A stretch of DNA of 64,000 bases from Glycomyces harbinensis (GTDB lineage Bacteria > Actinomycetota > Actinomycetes > Mycobacteriales > Micromonosporaceae), in NCBI RefSeq assembly GCF_900101745.1, contig NZ_FNAD01000001.1:186001-250000 (forward strand), in the 5' to 3' direction. Under the pieces are notes generated by a model. The model was given only the letters and a program-made list of their open reading frames with translations, was not told the origin of the DNA and did no database searches. Position numbers and translations under genes: made by a program. Below, piece after piece: positions 26,229-35,241 of this stretch. How positions within the stretch are numbered: position 1 is the first letter of the stretch; the number at the start of each line of letters is the position of its first letter.

Positions 26229-29033
26229 TCACTCGTCCGGCGCGAAGTCCCCGACGAGGTGCAGGATCTCGATCGCGGCCAGACCCCACTGGGCCATGTC
26301 GTTGGTGCCGCCGTTGGGCCACCACTCGATGGTGTTGAGGGTGCCCTCGACGGTCTCGGTCTCCCTGGGCGAGTAGTCCGGCGCGTCCGAGGCACCGCGG
26401 AACTTCGCCCACGCGAGCGCGGCCTGCGACTCGTCCCCGGTGCGCTGGTACACGAACGCGTTCGCGCGCGTGTAGGAGTACAGGAACAGGTCGCCGAACC
26501 TGCCGCCGTACTCGGCCTCCTGCTCCGCCCTGGTGGCGGTGTAGAAGCGGGAGTACTTGAGCCAGTCCGCCTCGAACGCCGGCATGTCGATCTGCTGGAT
26601 CAACTCGGCGCAGATCTCGATGCGGCCGAAGGAGTTCGAGAGGTTGCTTCGCTCGGTGAACGGCTCGGCCTCGATCGCGTACCGGCCCGTGTCGATGTCG
26701 TAGTCCGCCGAGCCCTGCGCGAACCCGTGCGGCTGGGCGGCGATGGTCTCCATCGTGCCGAGCACCTTGTCGCGGCAGAACTCCCAGTCCGGGCCGCGCC
26801 GCTCCCACTCGGTCAGCCAGGCCGCCGCCAGTGCGGCCCAACTGGTCCCGAAGCCGATGTCCACCGAGTTCCGGTCGGGGTTCCACGGGTCCTCGGGGCT
26901 GCGGATCTTGCGGCCCGTGTCGAGCACGAGCGCGGTCTCCTCGCTGTTCGCCAGAGCGTGGAGCAGGTCGCCGGTGCGCTCGTCGGCGGTGAGGTAGTAG
27001 AAGTACCTGCGGTAGTTCGCGTTCGAGACGCGCACCTGCTTGGACGAGTCGCCCCAGTGCTGGACGCCGTGCCGCGTGCCGAGCCCCGCCCAGTCGCCGA
27101 TGTGGTAGACGTTGACCTCGCTGGTCTTGCGGGTCATCGCCTCGGCGAAGCGGAAGACATCGGACCTGTTGGTGTGCAGGTACTGCATCCAGAACCACTG
27201 GTCGGGCGAGATCTCGGAGTTGTCCCAGGCGTAGCCGCCGACGTCGTAGCGCCAGACCTTGCGGTCGACGTCCTTGGAGTGCATGAAGTCGCCGAAGTCC
27301 CAGAAGCCGTACCAGTGCCGCTGGTCCTGCTCGGTCCGGTAGTGCTCGAACAGGAAGTCCAACGTGTCCTCGACATCGGCCTTGACCGGGTGCGACCGGT
27401 CGACCGGTCCGAAGAGCCCGCCGAAGGCGCCGGCCGCGCTCATGTGCTCGGCGGGCGCGATGACCTGCGGCTGCGCGCGGACCACGTCGGCCATGGCGCC
27501 CAGGCGCTCCGCGTTCGGCGTCGCCTCGGTGACCCAGAACTGGAGTTCGGAGGTGCGGGCGACGCCGTAGGGCGTCCCGAAGCCCGGTTCGTAGTCCTCG
27601 TAGGTGATCTCGAGGGCGTCGAGCTGCTCGGGATAGGTGTCCTGGCCGAGGCCGTCGTGGTAGAACCGGGTGTCCATCGGCTGCGCCTCGGGCGACCACA
27701 GCCACACGGTCACCGTCGCCTCGTCGGTGTGGGCGCCGCGGATGTCGAGGCCGGTGGGGTGGCGCTGCCAGAAGTCCTTCATGCCGAAGCCGAACCCGCC
27801 CGAGGGCCCGCCGACGTAGGCGAAGCCGGAGGCGCGGCGGCCCTGGTCGACCGGCACCCAGCCGTGGCCCTCCTTGGTGCGCTTCTTGATCGCGAAGCCC
27901 TCGGAGTTGAGCTGCGCGAGGGAGTAGTCGCCCCAGGCCGGGATCCAGTGCAGGCGCGTGGTGACGCGCTGGTCCCATGTGGCCGGATCGGGGAGCGCCT
28001 GCCCGGCGATCTGCGCGTCCCGAACGGCCGCACCGGGATCGCGGCGCAGGCCGGTGATGCCCTTGACCGCCTCGGTGAGCTGCCCGTGCCCTTCGCCGAC
28101 GAACCGCACGTGCCGGTCGTACAGCTCGTCGGTCAAAGCGACCTTGAAGCGCACGCCGAGCCCGGCGATGAAGGCGTCCTCGCCGTCGGAGTCGTAGACG
28201 AAGGTGTGCACCATCCGGAACGACTCGCCGCCGGCGTAGAAGTACAGGCGGACGGTGAACGGCAGCCAGGACTTGTTGCGGCCCTGGGTCTTGCGGTGAT
28301 TGCCGGTCACCTTCAGCACGGCCCGGACGGGCCCGTCCTGCTCGACGACGACCTCCTCGACCTCGGAGACGTACCGGTCGCGCGAGACCGACCCGGTCTC
28401 GGGGTCGGGGGCCTCGTCCTGGGTGATGTTGACCAGGTGGCCCGCCTTGACGAGGGTGCGGTCGCCGCGCTTGACGTGCTTGACGAGATCGGTGCCGGAC
28501 TTGGCGATCCGGGCGGTGATGACGCCCGTCGAGACGTCGAAGTGCTTGCGCGACTCCGAGACCGAGACGGCGAACGCCGGTGCCGCCGGCGCTCCCGCCT
28601 CGAGCGTGAACGCCTCGGCCCTGGCCGCGGGTCCGACGGCGTGCCCGGTCCACTTCAGGGACCCGTCCGGCCAGTACGCGAGGGGCCACGTCTGGACCGG
28701 CACGGCGGCGCCGTCCTCGGCGGTGAGCTTGAACTGCTGGTCTTCCGGAAAGCGGCCCTGACCCCAGGGGACGCCCCAGGTCGAGCCGGGGGACTCGGCG
28801 GGGGCGCCTTCGAGCCAGGACAGCCGGACCGACTCGGGTCCGGGATCGGCGGCCGTCTCGGCCTGGGCCCCGGCGGGGGAGCCGTCGAGGAGCGCGGCCG
28901 CGGCGGCGACGCCCGCACCGGTGGCCAGGACGCTCCGGCGACGGATGCCGCCGCCGGGCGTCGCAGGGGGTGCTTCGAGGGATGAATGCTGAAGGGACGG
29001 AGCGGTTTCGAGTTCCGCCGAAGGGTCGGACAC
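26229..29033 (-). CDS. Exo-rhamnogalacturonan lyase family protein (PL26 / YetA-like), secreted
   Basis: 934 residues. A Tat signal (RRRSVLATGAGVAAAAAL, about 31-48) exports it. The rest matches the PcRGLX/YetA family over its full length: N-terminal WGVPWGQGRFPEDQQF, central HWIPAWGDYSLAQLNSEGFA and DFWQRHPTGLDI, and a C-terminal toroid with YGFWDFGDFMHS and HWGDSSKQV. The Penicillium founder removes disaccharides from the end of rhamnogalacturonan I by beta-elimination. It is divergent from a PL11 lyase gene, and both promoters carry related operators. The catalytic residues are not assigned here. Pectin breakdown is well supported by context; exact product release is inferred. Confidence 0.9.
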   Translation of the reverse strand: MSDPSAELETAPSLQHSSLEAPPATPGGGIRRRSVLATGAGVAAAAALLDGSPAGAQAETAADPGPESVRLSWLEGAPAESPGSTWGVPWGQGRFPEDQQFKLTAEDGAAVPVQTWPLAYWPDGSLKWTGHAVGPAARAEAFTLEAGAPAAPAFAVSVSESRKHFDVSTGVITARIAKSGTDLVKHVKRGDRTLVKAGHLVNITQDEAPDPETGSVSRDRYVSEVEEVVVEQDGPVRAVLKVTGNHRKTQGRNKSWLPFTVRLYFYAGGESFRMVHTFVYDSDGEDAFIAGLGVRFKVALTDELYDRHVRFVGEGHGQLTEAVKGITGLRRDPGAAVRDAQIAGQALPDPATWDQRVTTRLHWIPAWGDYSLAQLNSEGFAIKKRTKEGHGWVPVDQGRRASGFAYVGGPSGGFGFGMKDFWQRHPTGLDIRGAHTDEATVTVWLWSPEAQPMDTRFYHDGLGQDTYPEQLDALEITYEDYEPGFGTPYGVARTSELQFWVTEATPNAERLGAMADVVRAQPQVIAPAEHMSAAGAFGGLFGPVDRSHPVKADVEDTLDFLFEHYRTEQDQRHWYGFWDFGDFMHSKDVDRKVWRYDVGGYAWDNSEISPDQWFWMQYLHTNRSDVFRFAEAMTRKTSEVNVYHIGDWAGLGTRHGVQHWGDSSKQVRVSNANYRRYFYYLTADERTGDLLHALANSEETALVLDTGRKIRSPEDPWNPDRNSVDIGFGTSWAALAAAWLTEWERRGPDWEFCRDKVLGTMETIAAQPHGFAQGSADYDIDTGRYAIEAEPFTERSNLSNSFGRIEICAELIQQIDMPAFEADWLKYSRFYTATRAEQEAEYGGRFGDLFLYSYTRANAFVYQRTGDESQAALAWAKFRGASDAPDYSPRETETVEGTLNTIEWWPNGGTNDMAQWGLAAIEILHLVGDFAPDE

Positions 29034-29066
29034 GGGTCCTCCAAGGGGTCCGGGAATGGTTCCGGA

Positions 29067-29123
29067 TTAAATCGTTTTAACTTCTAGGGGCTTCAATATA
29101 GTCATGTGTCGATCGAGGGTCAA
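29067..29123 (-). promoter_or_regulatory. PL26 lyase promoter with operator TTAAAACGATTTAA
   Basis: On the minus strand TTGACC (29123-29118), 17 bp, TATATT (29100-29095). The operator, reading TTAAATCGTTTTAA on the plus strand, is at 29067-29080, about +8 to +21. The identical site is found before the binding-protein gene at the same distance from its promoter. Confidence 0.78.
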
Positions 29124-29277
29124 CATCTTCCTGTGAAAATTGAGGTCACGGACGACAATCCCCAGGTAGACATCATGGAGCCCATCCTTGCCATCCACAA
29201 CCATCTATGTTTAGATGCGTGATACGGCGCGTCGCCGCATTCGGGACGGCGGCGCCGGCCGCTGGGGTTTCGCAGAG

Positions 29278-29317
29278 TTAAGCGCTTGCGGGCCGTACCG
29301 CGGTTAGAACGATTCAA
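29278..29317 (+). promoter_or_regulatory. Operator region of the PL11 lyase gene
   Basis: TTAGAACGATTCAA (29304-29317) differs from TTAAAACGATTTAA by two mutually symmetric changes, so palindromy is kept. TTAAGCGCTTGC, another LacI-like dyad, is at 29278-29289. These sit in the 315-bp divergent gap 29034-29348; apart from them and the PL26 promoter I see nothing else there. Confidence 0.6.
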
Positions 29318-29348
29318 CCTTCAGTTCAACGGCATATCTGGAGCATCA

Positions 29349-31214
29349 GTGAAAACGTTTACGAAACCGCCGGTCTTCGCGGCCGTCGTCGGCCTCCTGG
29401 CCGGCGTCGCCGCGTTCGCCGTCAGCACCTCGTCCGCGCACGCGGAGCCCGACGATCCGGCCGTCGCGAACCAGGAGGTCGAGGCGCAGCAGACCGCCCG
29501 GCCGATGGAGGACCTCGGCCGCGGCGTCGTCGCCGTGCGGGCGAGCTCCTCGAGCGTGCTCGTCAGCTGGCGCCTCCTCGGCCTCGACCCCTCGGGCGTC
29601 GGGTTCAACGTGTACCGGTCCGCGAACGGCGGCACCTGGACCAAGCTCAACGGCTCGGTCCTCACCGGCGGCACGAACTACACCGACTCGTCCGCGAACC
29701 TCTCCCAGGCCAACGCCTACCGGGTCGCCCCCGTCGTCAACGGCTCCGAGCAGGCCCCGAGCGACGCTTTCACCCTGAGCGCCAACCACGCCGAGGAGCC
29801 GGTCGTCCGCATCCCGCTGCGCGACGGCGGCGCCGTCAAGTTCACCTGGACCGGCGATCTGAACGGCGACGGCGAGTACGACTACGTCGTCGACCGCCAG
29901 ACCTCGCCCCAGTCCATCGAGGCCTACACCGGCGACGGCGAGTTCCTGTGGGAGGTCGACCTGGGCCCCAACAGCACCAACCAGGACAACATCGAGCCCG
30001 GTTCGGCCACCGTCGACGTCGGCCACAACGACGGCGTGACCGTGTACGACTTCAACGGCGACGGCTTCGCCGAGGTCGCCCTCAAGATCGCCGACGGCGT
30101 CACCTTCGGCGACGGGCAGACCTGGACGCACTCGGACGACGACAGGCAGTGGCTCGCCATCCTCGACGGCCGGACCGGCGCCCTGCGCAACTACTCGGCC
30201 ATTCCGACCGACTACCTCGCGGACGGCCCGCTGGCCGCGCGCTTCGGCGTCGGGTACCTCGACGGCGTCACGCCGAGCCTGGTGGCGTTCATGAAGAACC
30301 GCAAGGACGACGGGTCCTTCAACCTCGTGATCGCCGCCTGGAACTGGAGCGGCACCAATCTGACCCAGAAATGGAAGTGGCTGCGCGGCAACACCAACGC
30401 GCCCGACGGCCACAACACCCGCATCATCGACGTGAACGGCGACGGCAGGGACGAGGTCGCCGAGATCGGCTTCGTCCTCAACGGCGACGGCACCCTCCGC
30501 TACTCCCTCGCGAGCCAGGGGATCATCCACGGCGACCGGTTCCACATCGCCGACATCGACCCGTCCCGGCCGGGCCTCGAAGGCTATGGCGTGCAGCAGA
30601 ACAACCCCTCCGGCCTGCGCGAGTACTACTACGACGCCTCGACCGGGCAGATGATCTGGAAGCACACCCTCTCCGGCACCGCCGACGTCGGCCGCGGCAT
30701 GGCCGGGGACGTCGACCCGAACCACCCGGGCATGGAGGTCTGGTCCTTCGACGGGCTCTACAACGCCGCGGGCAACCGGCTCACCGAACCGGACACCAGC
30801 CTGCGGCCCTGGCCGCAGCTGGGCCTGTGGTGGGACGGCGACGTCACGATGGAGCTGCTCAACGCCGGCAAGATCGAGGAGTGGGACCCGGCGAACCCGC
30901 GCCCGACCGGGAGCCTGCCCCGCCTGGAGTCCACCTGGAACTACGGCGCGGTCACCGCCGCGCAGAGCGGCCCCACGCTCGTCGGCGACCTGTTCGGCGA
31001 CTGGCGCGAAGAGGTCGTCTACACCAACGCCGCCTACGACGAGCTGGTCGTCTTCACCACCGACCGGCCCTCGAGCACCCGGCTGTACACCCTCGCCCAC
31101 AACCCGGCCTACCGCAACGCCATGACCCTGCACGGCTACATGCAGTCCCACCACGTCGACTACTTCCTCGGCGCGGGCATGAGCACCCCGCCCCGGCCCG
31201 CCATCACCTACTGA
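29349..31214 (+). CDS. Rhamnogalacturonan endolyase, PL11 family (YesW-like), secreted
   Basis: 621 residues. Sec signal peptide (to about residue 34, AHAE). About 45-140 is a fibronectin-like N-domain (RVASSSSVLVSW-type start). About 150-615 is the eight-bladed PL11 propeller with repeated calcium-loop motifs: DLNGDGEYDYVV, DFNGDGFAEVALK, DVNGDGRDEVAEIG. ARPMEDLGRGVVAVR at the start of the mature chain is a family signature. GTG 29349 is chosen because GGAG lies five bases upstream. It should cleave rhamnogalacturonan I backbones by beta-elimination outside the cell, with the PL26-type enzyme trimming products. Confidence 0.93.
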   Translation: MKTFTKPPVFAAVVGLLAGVAAFAVSTSSAHAEPDDPAVANQEVEAQQTARPMEDLGRGVVAVRASSSSVLVSWRLLGLDPSGVGFNVYRSANGGTWTKLNGSVLTGGTNYTDSSANLSQANAYRVAPVVNGSEQAPSDAFTLSANHAEEPVVRIPLRDGGAVKFTWTGDLNGDGEYDYVVDRQTSPQSIEAYTGDGEFLWEVDLGPNSTNQDNIEPGSATVDVGHNDGVTVYDFNGDGFAEVALKIADGVTFGDGQTWTHSDDDRQWLAILDGRTGALRNYSAIPTDYLADGPLAARFGVGYLDGVTPSLVAFMKNRKDDGSFNLVIAAWNWSGTNLTQKWKWLRGNTNAPDGHNTRIIDVNGDGRDEVAEIGFVLNGDGTLRYSLASQGIIHGDRFHIADIDPSRPGLEGYGVQQNNPSGLREYYYDASTGQMIWKHTLSGTADVGRGMAGDVDPNHPGMEVWSFDGLYNAAGNRLTEPDTSLRPWPQLGLWWDGDVTMELLNAGKIEEWDPANPRPTGSLPRLESTWNYGAVTAAQSGPTLVGDLFGDWREEVVYTNAAYDELVVFTTDRPSSTRLYTLAHNPAYRNAMTLHGYMQSHHVDYFLGAGMSTPPRPAITY

Positions 31215-31219
31215 ACCCC

Positions 31220-31251
31220 GCCGTCCCGCCCGGCACCCCGGGCGGGACGGC
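31220..31251 (+). terminator. Hairpin terminator after the PL11 lyase gene
   Basis: GCCGTCCCGCCCGG and CCGGGCGGGACGGC pair perfectly around a CACC tetraloop, six bases after the stop. Confidence 0.75.
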
Positions 31252-31287
31252 CCCCGCAGCCCGATCCGAACGATCACGGCACGGCGC

Positions 31288-31344
31288 TTGACAGGTTTGG
31301 AAAGCGCGTTCTAAGGTGTCGGCACGGATGTTAAAACGATTTAA
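31288..31344 (+). promoter_or_regulatory. Promoter and operator TTAAAACGATTTAA of the lone binding-protein gene
   Basis: TTGACA (31288-31293), 18 bp, TAAGGT (31312-31317), then the operator at 31331-31344. The gap from -10 to operator (13 bp) is one base different from that at the PL26 promoter (14 bp), which argues for one shared regulator. Confidence 0.78.
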
Positions 31345-31419
31345 GTTTCTCGATTCCGAGCCGGTCGGCACCCCGACCCGACGGCCCGGGACCCCTCGCC
31401 GCAAAGGAGCGCACAAGCC

Positions 31420-32712
31420 ATGACCCCCTTCCCGATCCGCCGCCGGAGCGTTTTGACCGGTGCCGCGGCCGCCGCCGCCCTCGGAGCGACCGCCGCGTGC
31501 GGCGACGACGGCGGCGCGGCAGGCACCGCCGACGACCCGATCGAGATCAGCTTCGAATGGTGGGGCGACGACGCGCGCGCCGAACTCACCAAAGAGGCCA
31601 TCGCCCTCTTCGAGTCCAAGAACGAGGGCATCAAGGTCCAGGCGAACTTCGCCGACTACGCCGCCCACTGGGAGGGCCTGACCGGCCGCATGGCCTCCCG
31701 CGACCTGCCCGACGTCTTCCAGATGGACTACCCGCGCCTGCGCCAGTTCGCCGCCAGCGGGATGCTCCTGCCCCTCGAGGGCGTCGTGGACACCGACGAC
31801 TTCCGCGGCGGCCTCCTCGACTGCGGCCGCGTCGACGACCAGCTCGTGGCCGTCCCCGTCGCCGGCAACACCCTCGGCCTGATCTACCGCGCCGACATCT
31901 TCGAGGCCAACGGCGTCGCCGTGCCCGAGGCCGGCTACACCTGGGACGACTACGTCGCCCTCCTCACCGACCTGCGCGGCAAACTCGACGAGGGCTCCTG
32001 GGGCGGCGAGGACTGGGCCCGCTCCTACCTGTTCATGGAGATGTGGATCCGCCAGCAGGGCGGCGTCTTCTACTCCGAGGGCGCCGACGCCCTCGGCTTC
32101 ACCAAGGACCAGCTCGTCGCGTACTGGAACACGTGCGCCCCGCTCATCGAGCAGGACCTCGTCCCCGACGGCGAGGAGATGGCCGCCTTCGCCACCGACG
32201 GCATGGCCGAAGGCGTGATCGCCTCCGAGATCCGCTGGGACAGCGCCATCACCGGGTTCCTGCCCACCGTCCAGGAGCAGGGCGGGCAGCTCGCCCTCAC
32301 CGCCCCGCCGACCACCGACCCCGCCAACCTCGGCATCTACCTCAAACCCTCGATGCAGCTGGTGGTCTCCGGGACCACGGAGTACCCCGAGGCCTGCGCG
32401 AAGTTCATCGACTTCTTCCTCGGCGACCCCGAGGCCGTCGCGATCCTCGGCACCAACCGCGGCATCCCCGCCAAGACCGCGAGCATCGACGCCATCGAGC
32501 TCGACGAGGCCTCCCAGGCCGTGCTCGACTACGAGGCGAGCGTCGCCGACTTCATCCAGCCGGCCCCGCCCGTCCCGCCGTCCGCCGCCGGGGCCATCGA
32601 GGCGAAGTACATGGAGATCTACGAGCAGGTCCAGTACGCCGCCATGACGCCCGCCGACGCCGCGGACCTGTTCTTCACCGAGGCCGAGACCCTCTTCGCC
32701 TCCGAGCAGTGA
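31420..32712 (+). CDS. Sugar-binding lipoprotein (CUT1), no permease alongside
   Basis: 430 residues. Signal with IRRRSVLTG (Tat-like) and Cys at AACG (lipobox ATAAC). The mature part has the family 1 solute-binding pattern (ISFEWWGDDARAELTKEAIA, ending in a C-terminal GAIEAKYMEIYEQVQY block). AAAGGAG precedes the ATG. It stands alone between terminators: the next gene is a LacI regulator, and no permease or ATPase follows. Its operator is shared with the rhamnogalacturonan lyases, so its ligand is probably a rhamnogalacturonan oligosaccharide. The permeases may be the DUF624-linked pair at 5212-7013 or elsewhere. Confidence 0.9.
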   Translation: MTPFPIRRRSVLTGAAAAAALGATAACGDDGGAAGTADDPIEISFEWWGDDARAELTKEAIALFESKNEGIKVQANFADYAAHWEGLTGRMASRDLPDVFQMDYPRLRQFAASGMLLPLEGVVDTDDFRGGLLDCGRVDDQLVAVPVAGNTLGLIYRADIFEANGVAVPEAGYTWDDYVALLTDLRGKLDEGSWGGEDWARSYLFMEMWIRQQGGVFYSEGADALGFTKDQLVAYWNTCAPLIEQDLVPDGEEMAAFATDGMAEGVIASEIRWDSAITGFLPTVQEQGGQLALTAPPTTDPANLGIYLKPSMQLVVSGTTEYPEACAKFIDFFLGDPEAVAILGTNRGIPAKTASIDAIELDEASQAVLDYEASVADFIQPAPPVPPSAAGAIEAKYMEIYEQVQYAAMTPADAADLFFTEAETLFASEQ

Positions 32713-32714
32713 CC

Positions 32715-32755
32715 GAACGTCCGAGGGGCGACCCCCCGTCGCCCCTCGGCCGTTC
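32715..32755 (+). terminator. Hairpin terminator after the binding-protein gene
   Basis: CCGAGGGGCGAC (32721-32732) pairs with GTCGCCCCTCGG (32738-32749), extended by GAACG/CGTTC outer arms. Confidence 0.72.
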
Positions 32756-32886
32756 ACTCCCGTTGGCCCCCAAGTGTTTCGGGCCGACCGACCCGCGACC
32801 CGCCCCGGACTTGACACCCCCGCCGCGGCCGTGAATCATTGTTTCAGTAACCGTTTGTACGACGAATTTCAACAGAGGTGGATGCG

Positions 32887-33957
32887 GTGGCCCGAAAGGC
32901 AGCCAAGATCGGGGACGGCCCGCGCCACACCACGATCCGCGAGGTGGCCGAGCTGGCGGGCGTCTCCGTCGCCACCGTCTCGCGCATCCTCTCGGGGACC
33001 TACCCGGCCGCGCCCGCGACCCGCGCCAAGGTCATGCGCGCGGTCGAGGAACTCGACTACGTCGCCAACCACCACGCCCGCGCGCTCCAGGGCACCACCC
33101 GGGGGAGCATCGCCATCATCGTCAACTCGGTGATCTCCCCGCACTACGCCCATGTGGCCCAAGGCGTCCAGACCCAGGCCGCCGAGGACAACCGCCTCTG
33201 CCAGATCGGCACCACCGGCGGCGAGGCCGAACGCGAACTGGCCATGGTCCAGTTCATGCGCGAGCAGCACCCCGAGGCGGTGATCCTGGTCGGCAACGTG
33301 GCCGCCGACGAGGAGTACCGGGCCCGCATGAGCCGCTACGCGCACGCGCTCGCCGCGATCGGCTCCCGGCTCGTGCTCTGCGGCCGCCCGCCCCTGGGCC
33401 CCGACGTGCCCGCCATCGTCGTCGAGTACGACAACACCGGCGGCGCGTTCGCCGCCACCAGCCACCTGCTCTCGGGCGGCCACAAGCGCATCCTGTTCCT
33501 GGGCCGGCGCACCGGCTACACGACCGCCGACGCCCGCATCGACGGCTACCGCAAGGCCCTCGCCGCACACGGCGTCGAACACGACCCGCACCTGGAGGTC
33601 GACGGCACCTTCGAGCGGTTCGAGGGCTACCGGATGATGAAGGAGCGCCTGGCCTCCGGGGCCCCGGACTTCACCGCCGTGTTCGCCGCCAACGACCAGA
33701 TCGCCGCCGGCGCCAGGCAGGCGCTGGTCGAGACCGGCCTGCGCATCCCCGAGGACGTCTCCATGGTCGGCTTCGACGACCTGCCGCCCGCGATGGACAT
33801 CGACCTCACCACGGTCTCCCTCCCGCACGAGGAGCTGGGGCGCATCGCCGTGCGCCTCGCCCTGCAGCACGCGCGGATGGGCGGCGCGCCGCCGCACACC
33901 GTCCTCGGCACCCACCTGGTCATTCGCGGCTCGGTGCGCCCGCTCCTGCCGATCTGA
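32887..33957 (+). CDS. LacI family transcriptional regulator
   Basis: 356 residues from GTG 32887, which has AGAGGTGGA five bases upstream; GTG 32878 is an alternative three codons earlier. The helix-turn-helix is TIREVAELAGVSVATVSRIL, the effector domain begins near residue 65 and ends SMVGFDDLPPAMDIDLTTVS. It is a close paralogue of the LacI gene at 2518-3582. It follows the lone binding-protein gene in the same direction behind a terminator, and is the best candidate to bind TTAAAACGATTTAA in the pectin block. That assignment is by position only. Confidence 0.92.
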   Translation: MARKAAKIGDGPRHTTIREVAELAGVSVATVSRILSGTYPAAPATRAKVMRAVEELDYVANHHARALQGTTRGSIAIIVNSVISPHYAHVAQGVQTQAAEDNRLCQIGTTGGEAERELAMVQFMREQHPEAVILVGNVAADEEYRARMSRYAHALAAIGSRLVLCGRPPLGPDVPAIVVEYDNTGGAFAATSHLLSGGHKRILFLGRRTGYTTADARIDGYRKALAAHGVEHDPHLEVDGTFERFEGYRMMKERLASGAPDFTAVFAANDQIAAGARQALVETGLRIPEDVSMVGFDDLPPAMDIDLTTVSLPHEELGRIAVRLALQHARMGGAPPHTVLGTHLVIRGSVRPLLPI

Positions 33958-34034
33958 CCGGTGTTCGGGCCCTCGCCGCTCCACTGCGGACCCCTACACT
34001 GCTGAGAGTGCCGCAAACCGATCGGAGCCGCCCC

Positions 34035-35189
34035 ATGCCACAGGACGTCGTCGTCGTGCACGCGAACGAGACCCCGCCCGAGACCTGGTCGGGAGCGGTC
34101 TTCCTCGCCGGACCCCTGCCGCGCGCGGACAACGCCGTCTCCTGGCACCCCGAGGCGATCCGGCTCCTGCGCGAGCAGTGGCGCGGCGACGGCACCCTCG
34201 TGGTGTTCTCGCCCGAGCCGCGCGGCGGCCTCGAAGCCGACTACGACGGCCAGATCGCCTGGGAGGAGCGCAGCCTCCACCTCGCGGACGTGATCCTCTT
34301 CTGGGTGCCGCGCGACCTGGCGACGATGCCCGCGTTCACCACCAACATCGAATGGGGCATCTGGCACGCCACCGGCAAGGCCGTGCTCGGCGCGCCCGAG
34401 GACGCGCCCGGCAACGCCTACCTCTTCCGCCAGGCCGAGACCCGCGGCGTCCCCAGCGCCTTCACGCTCGACGGCGCGGTCGCCCACGCGCTCGACCGGA
34501 TCGGCACCGGCGCGGTCCGCACCGGCGGCGAACGGGAGATCCCGATCTTCCTGTGGCGCAGCGACAGCCTCCAGACCTGGCTCGCCGCGCAGCAGCGCGC
34601 CGGGAACACCCTCCTGGCCGCGCGCGTCGTCTGGGCCTTCCGGGTCGGCCCCGCCAGGGCCGTCCACTACTGGGCGCTGCACGTCAGCGTCCACGTCGGC
34701 GCCGAAGACCGCGTCAAGGACAACGAGGTCGTCATCTCGCGCCCCGACACGGCCGTGGTCGTCCTCTACCGGCCCGCGCCCGACCCGGACGACACCGCCG
34801 TGGTCCTGGTGCGCGAGTTCCGCAGCCCCGCATCGACACCCGACGGCTTCGTGCACGAACCGCCCGGCGGCAGCGGCCCCGGGCCCGTCGACGCCGCACA
34901 GGCACTCGCCGAAGTCGAGGAGGAGACCGGCCTCGTGCTCACCGCCGACCGGCTCCGCCCCCTCGGCAGCCGCCAAGTCGCCGGCACGATCTCCGCCCAC
35001 CACGCGCACCTGTTCGCCGCCGAGATCACCGAAGCCGAACTCGCCGCGCTCGCCGCCGCACCCGGGCCGCACGGCGTGGGCGGGGGAGAGGTGACCTGGA
35101 TCGAGATCACGACGTTCGGCCAGATCCGCAAGAACCCCCTGGCCGACTGGGCCAGCCTCGGCATGATCTCCCAGGCGCTCACCGGCTGA
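34035..35189 (+). CDS. Nucleoside 2-deoxyribosyltransferase-like / NUDIX fusion protein
   Basis: 384 residues. About 18-150 matches the nucleoside 2-deoxyribosyltransferase-like fold (AVFLAGPLPRADNAVSWHPEA, QIAWEERSLHLADVILFWVP, then FTTNIEWGIWHATGKAVLG). About 230-375 is a NUDIX hydrolase whose box reads GG..GP then AEVEEETGLV: the two metal-binding Glu are kept but the GX5E Glu is Pro and the Arg is Ala. ATG 34035 has CGGAG upstream; GTG 34008, seven bases after a TACACT -10, is the alternative start. Both domains act on nucleotides or nucleosides, so a nucleotide-salvage or housecleaning role is likely. A DUF89 phosphatase gene follows. Confidence 0.78.
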   Translation: MPQDVVVVHANETPPETWSGAVFLAGPLPRADNAVSWHPEAIRLLREQWRGDGTLVVFSPEPRGGLEADYDGQIAWEERSLHLADVILFWVPRDLATMPAFTTNIEWGIWHATGKAVLGAPEDAPGNAYLFRQAETRGVPSAFTLDGAVAHALDRIGTGAVRTGGEREIPIFLWRSDSLQTWLAAQQRAGNTLLAARVVWAFRVGPARAVHYWALHVSVHVGAEDRVKDNEVVISRPDTAVVVLYRPAPDPDDTAVVLVREFRSPASTPDGFVHEPPGGSGPGPVDAAQALAEVEEETGLVLTADRLRPLGSRQVAGTISAHHAHLFAAEITEAELAALAAAPGPHGVGGGEVTWIEITTFGQIRKNPLADWASLGMISQALTG

Positions 35190-35241
35190 ACCCACGGCAA
35201 TGCGATCATGCTGTCGTACCCGAGTGAACGGAGTGGCGACG

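Noticed and set aside
24199-28689. 1496-codon open frame on the minus strand across the xylanase and lyase genes
   Set aside because: It runs antisense to the GH10 gene and in a wrong frame of the lyase; the composition is a repetitive Val/Gly/Asp/Arg mirror of real codons with no motif.
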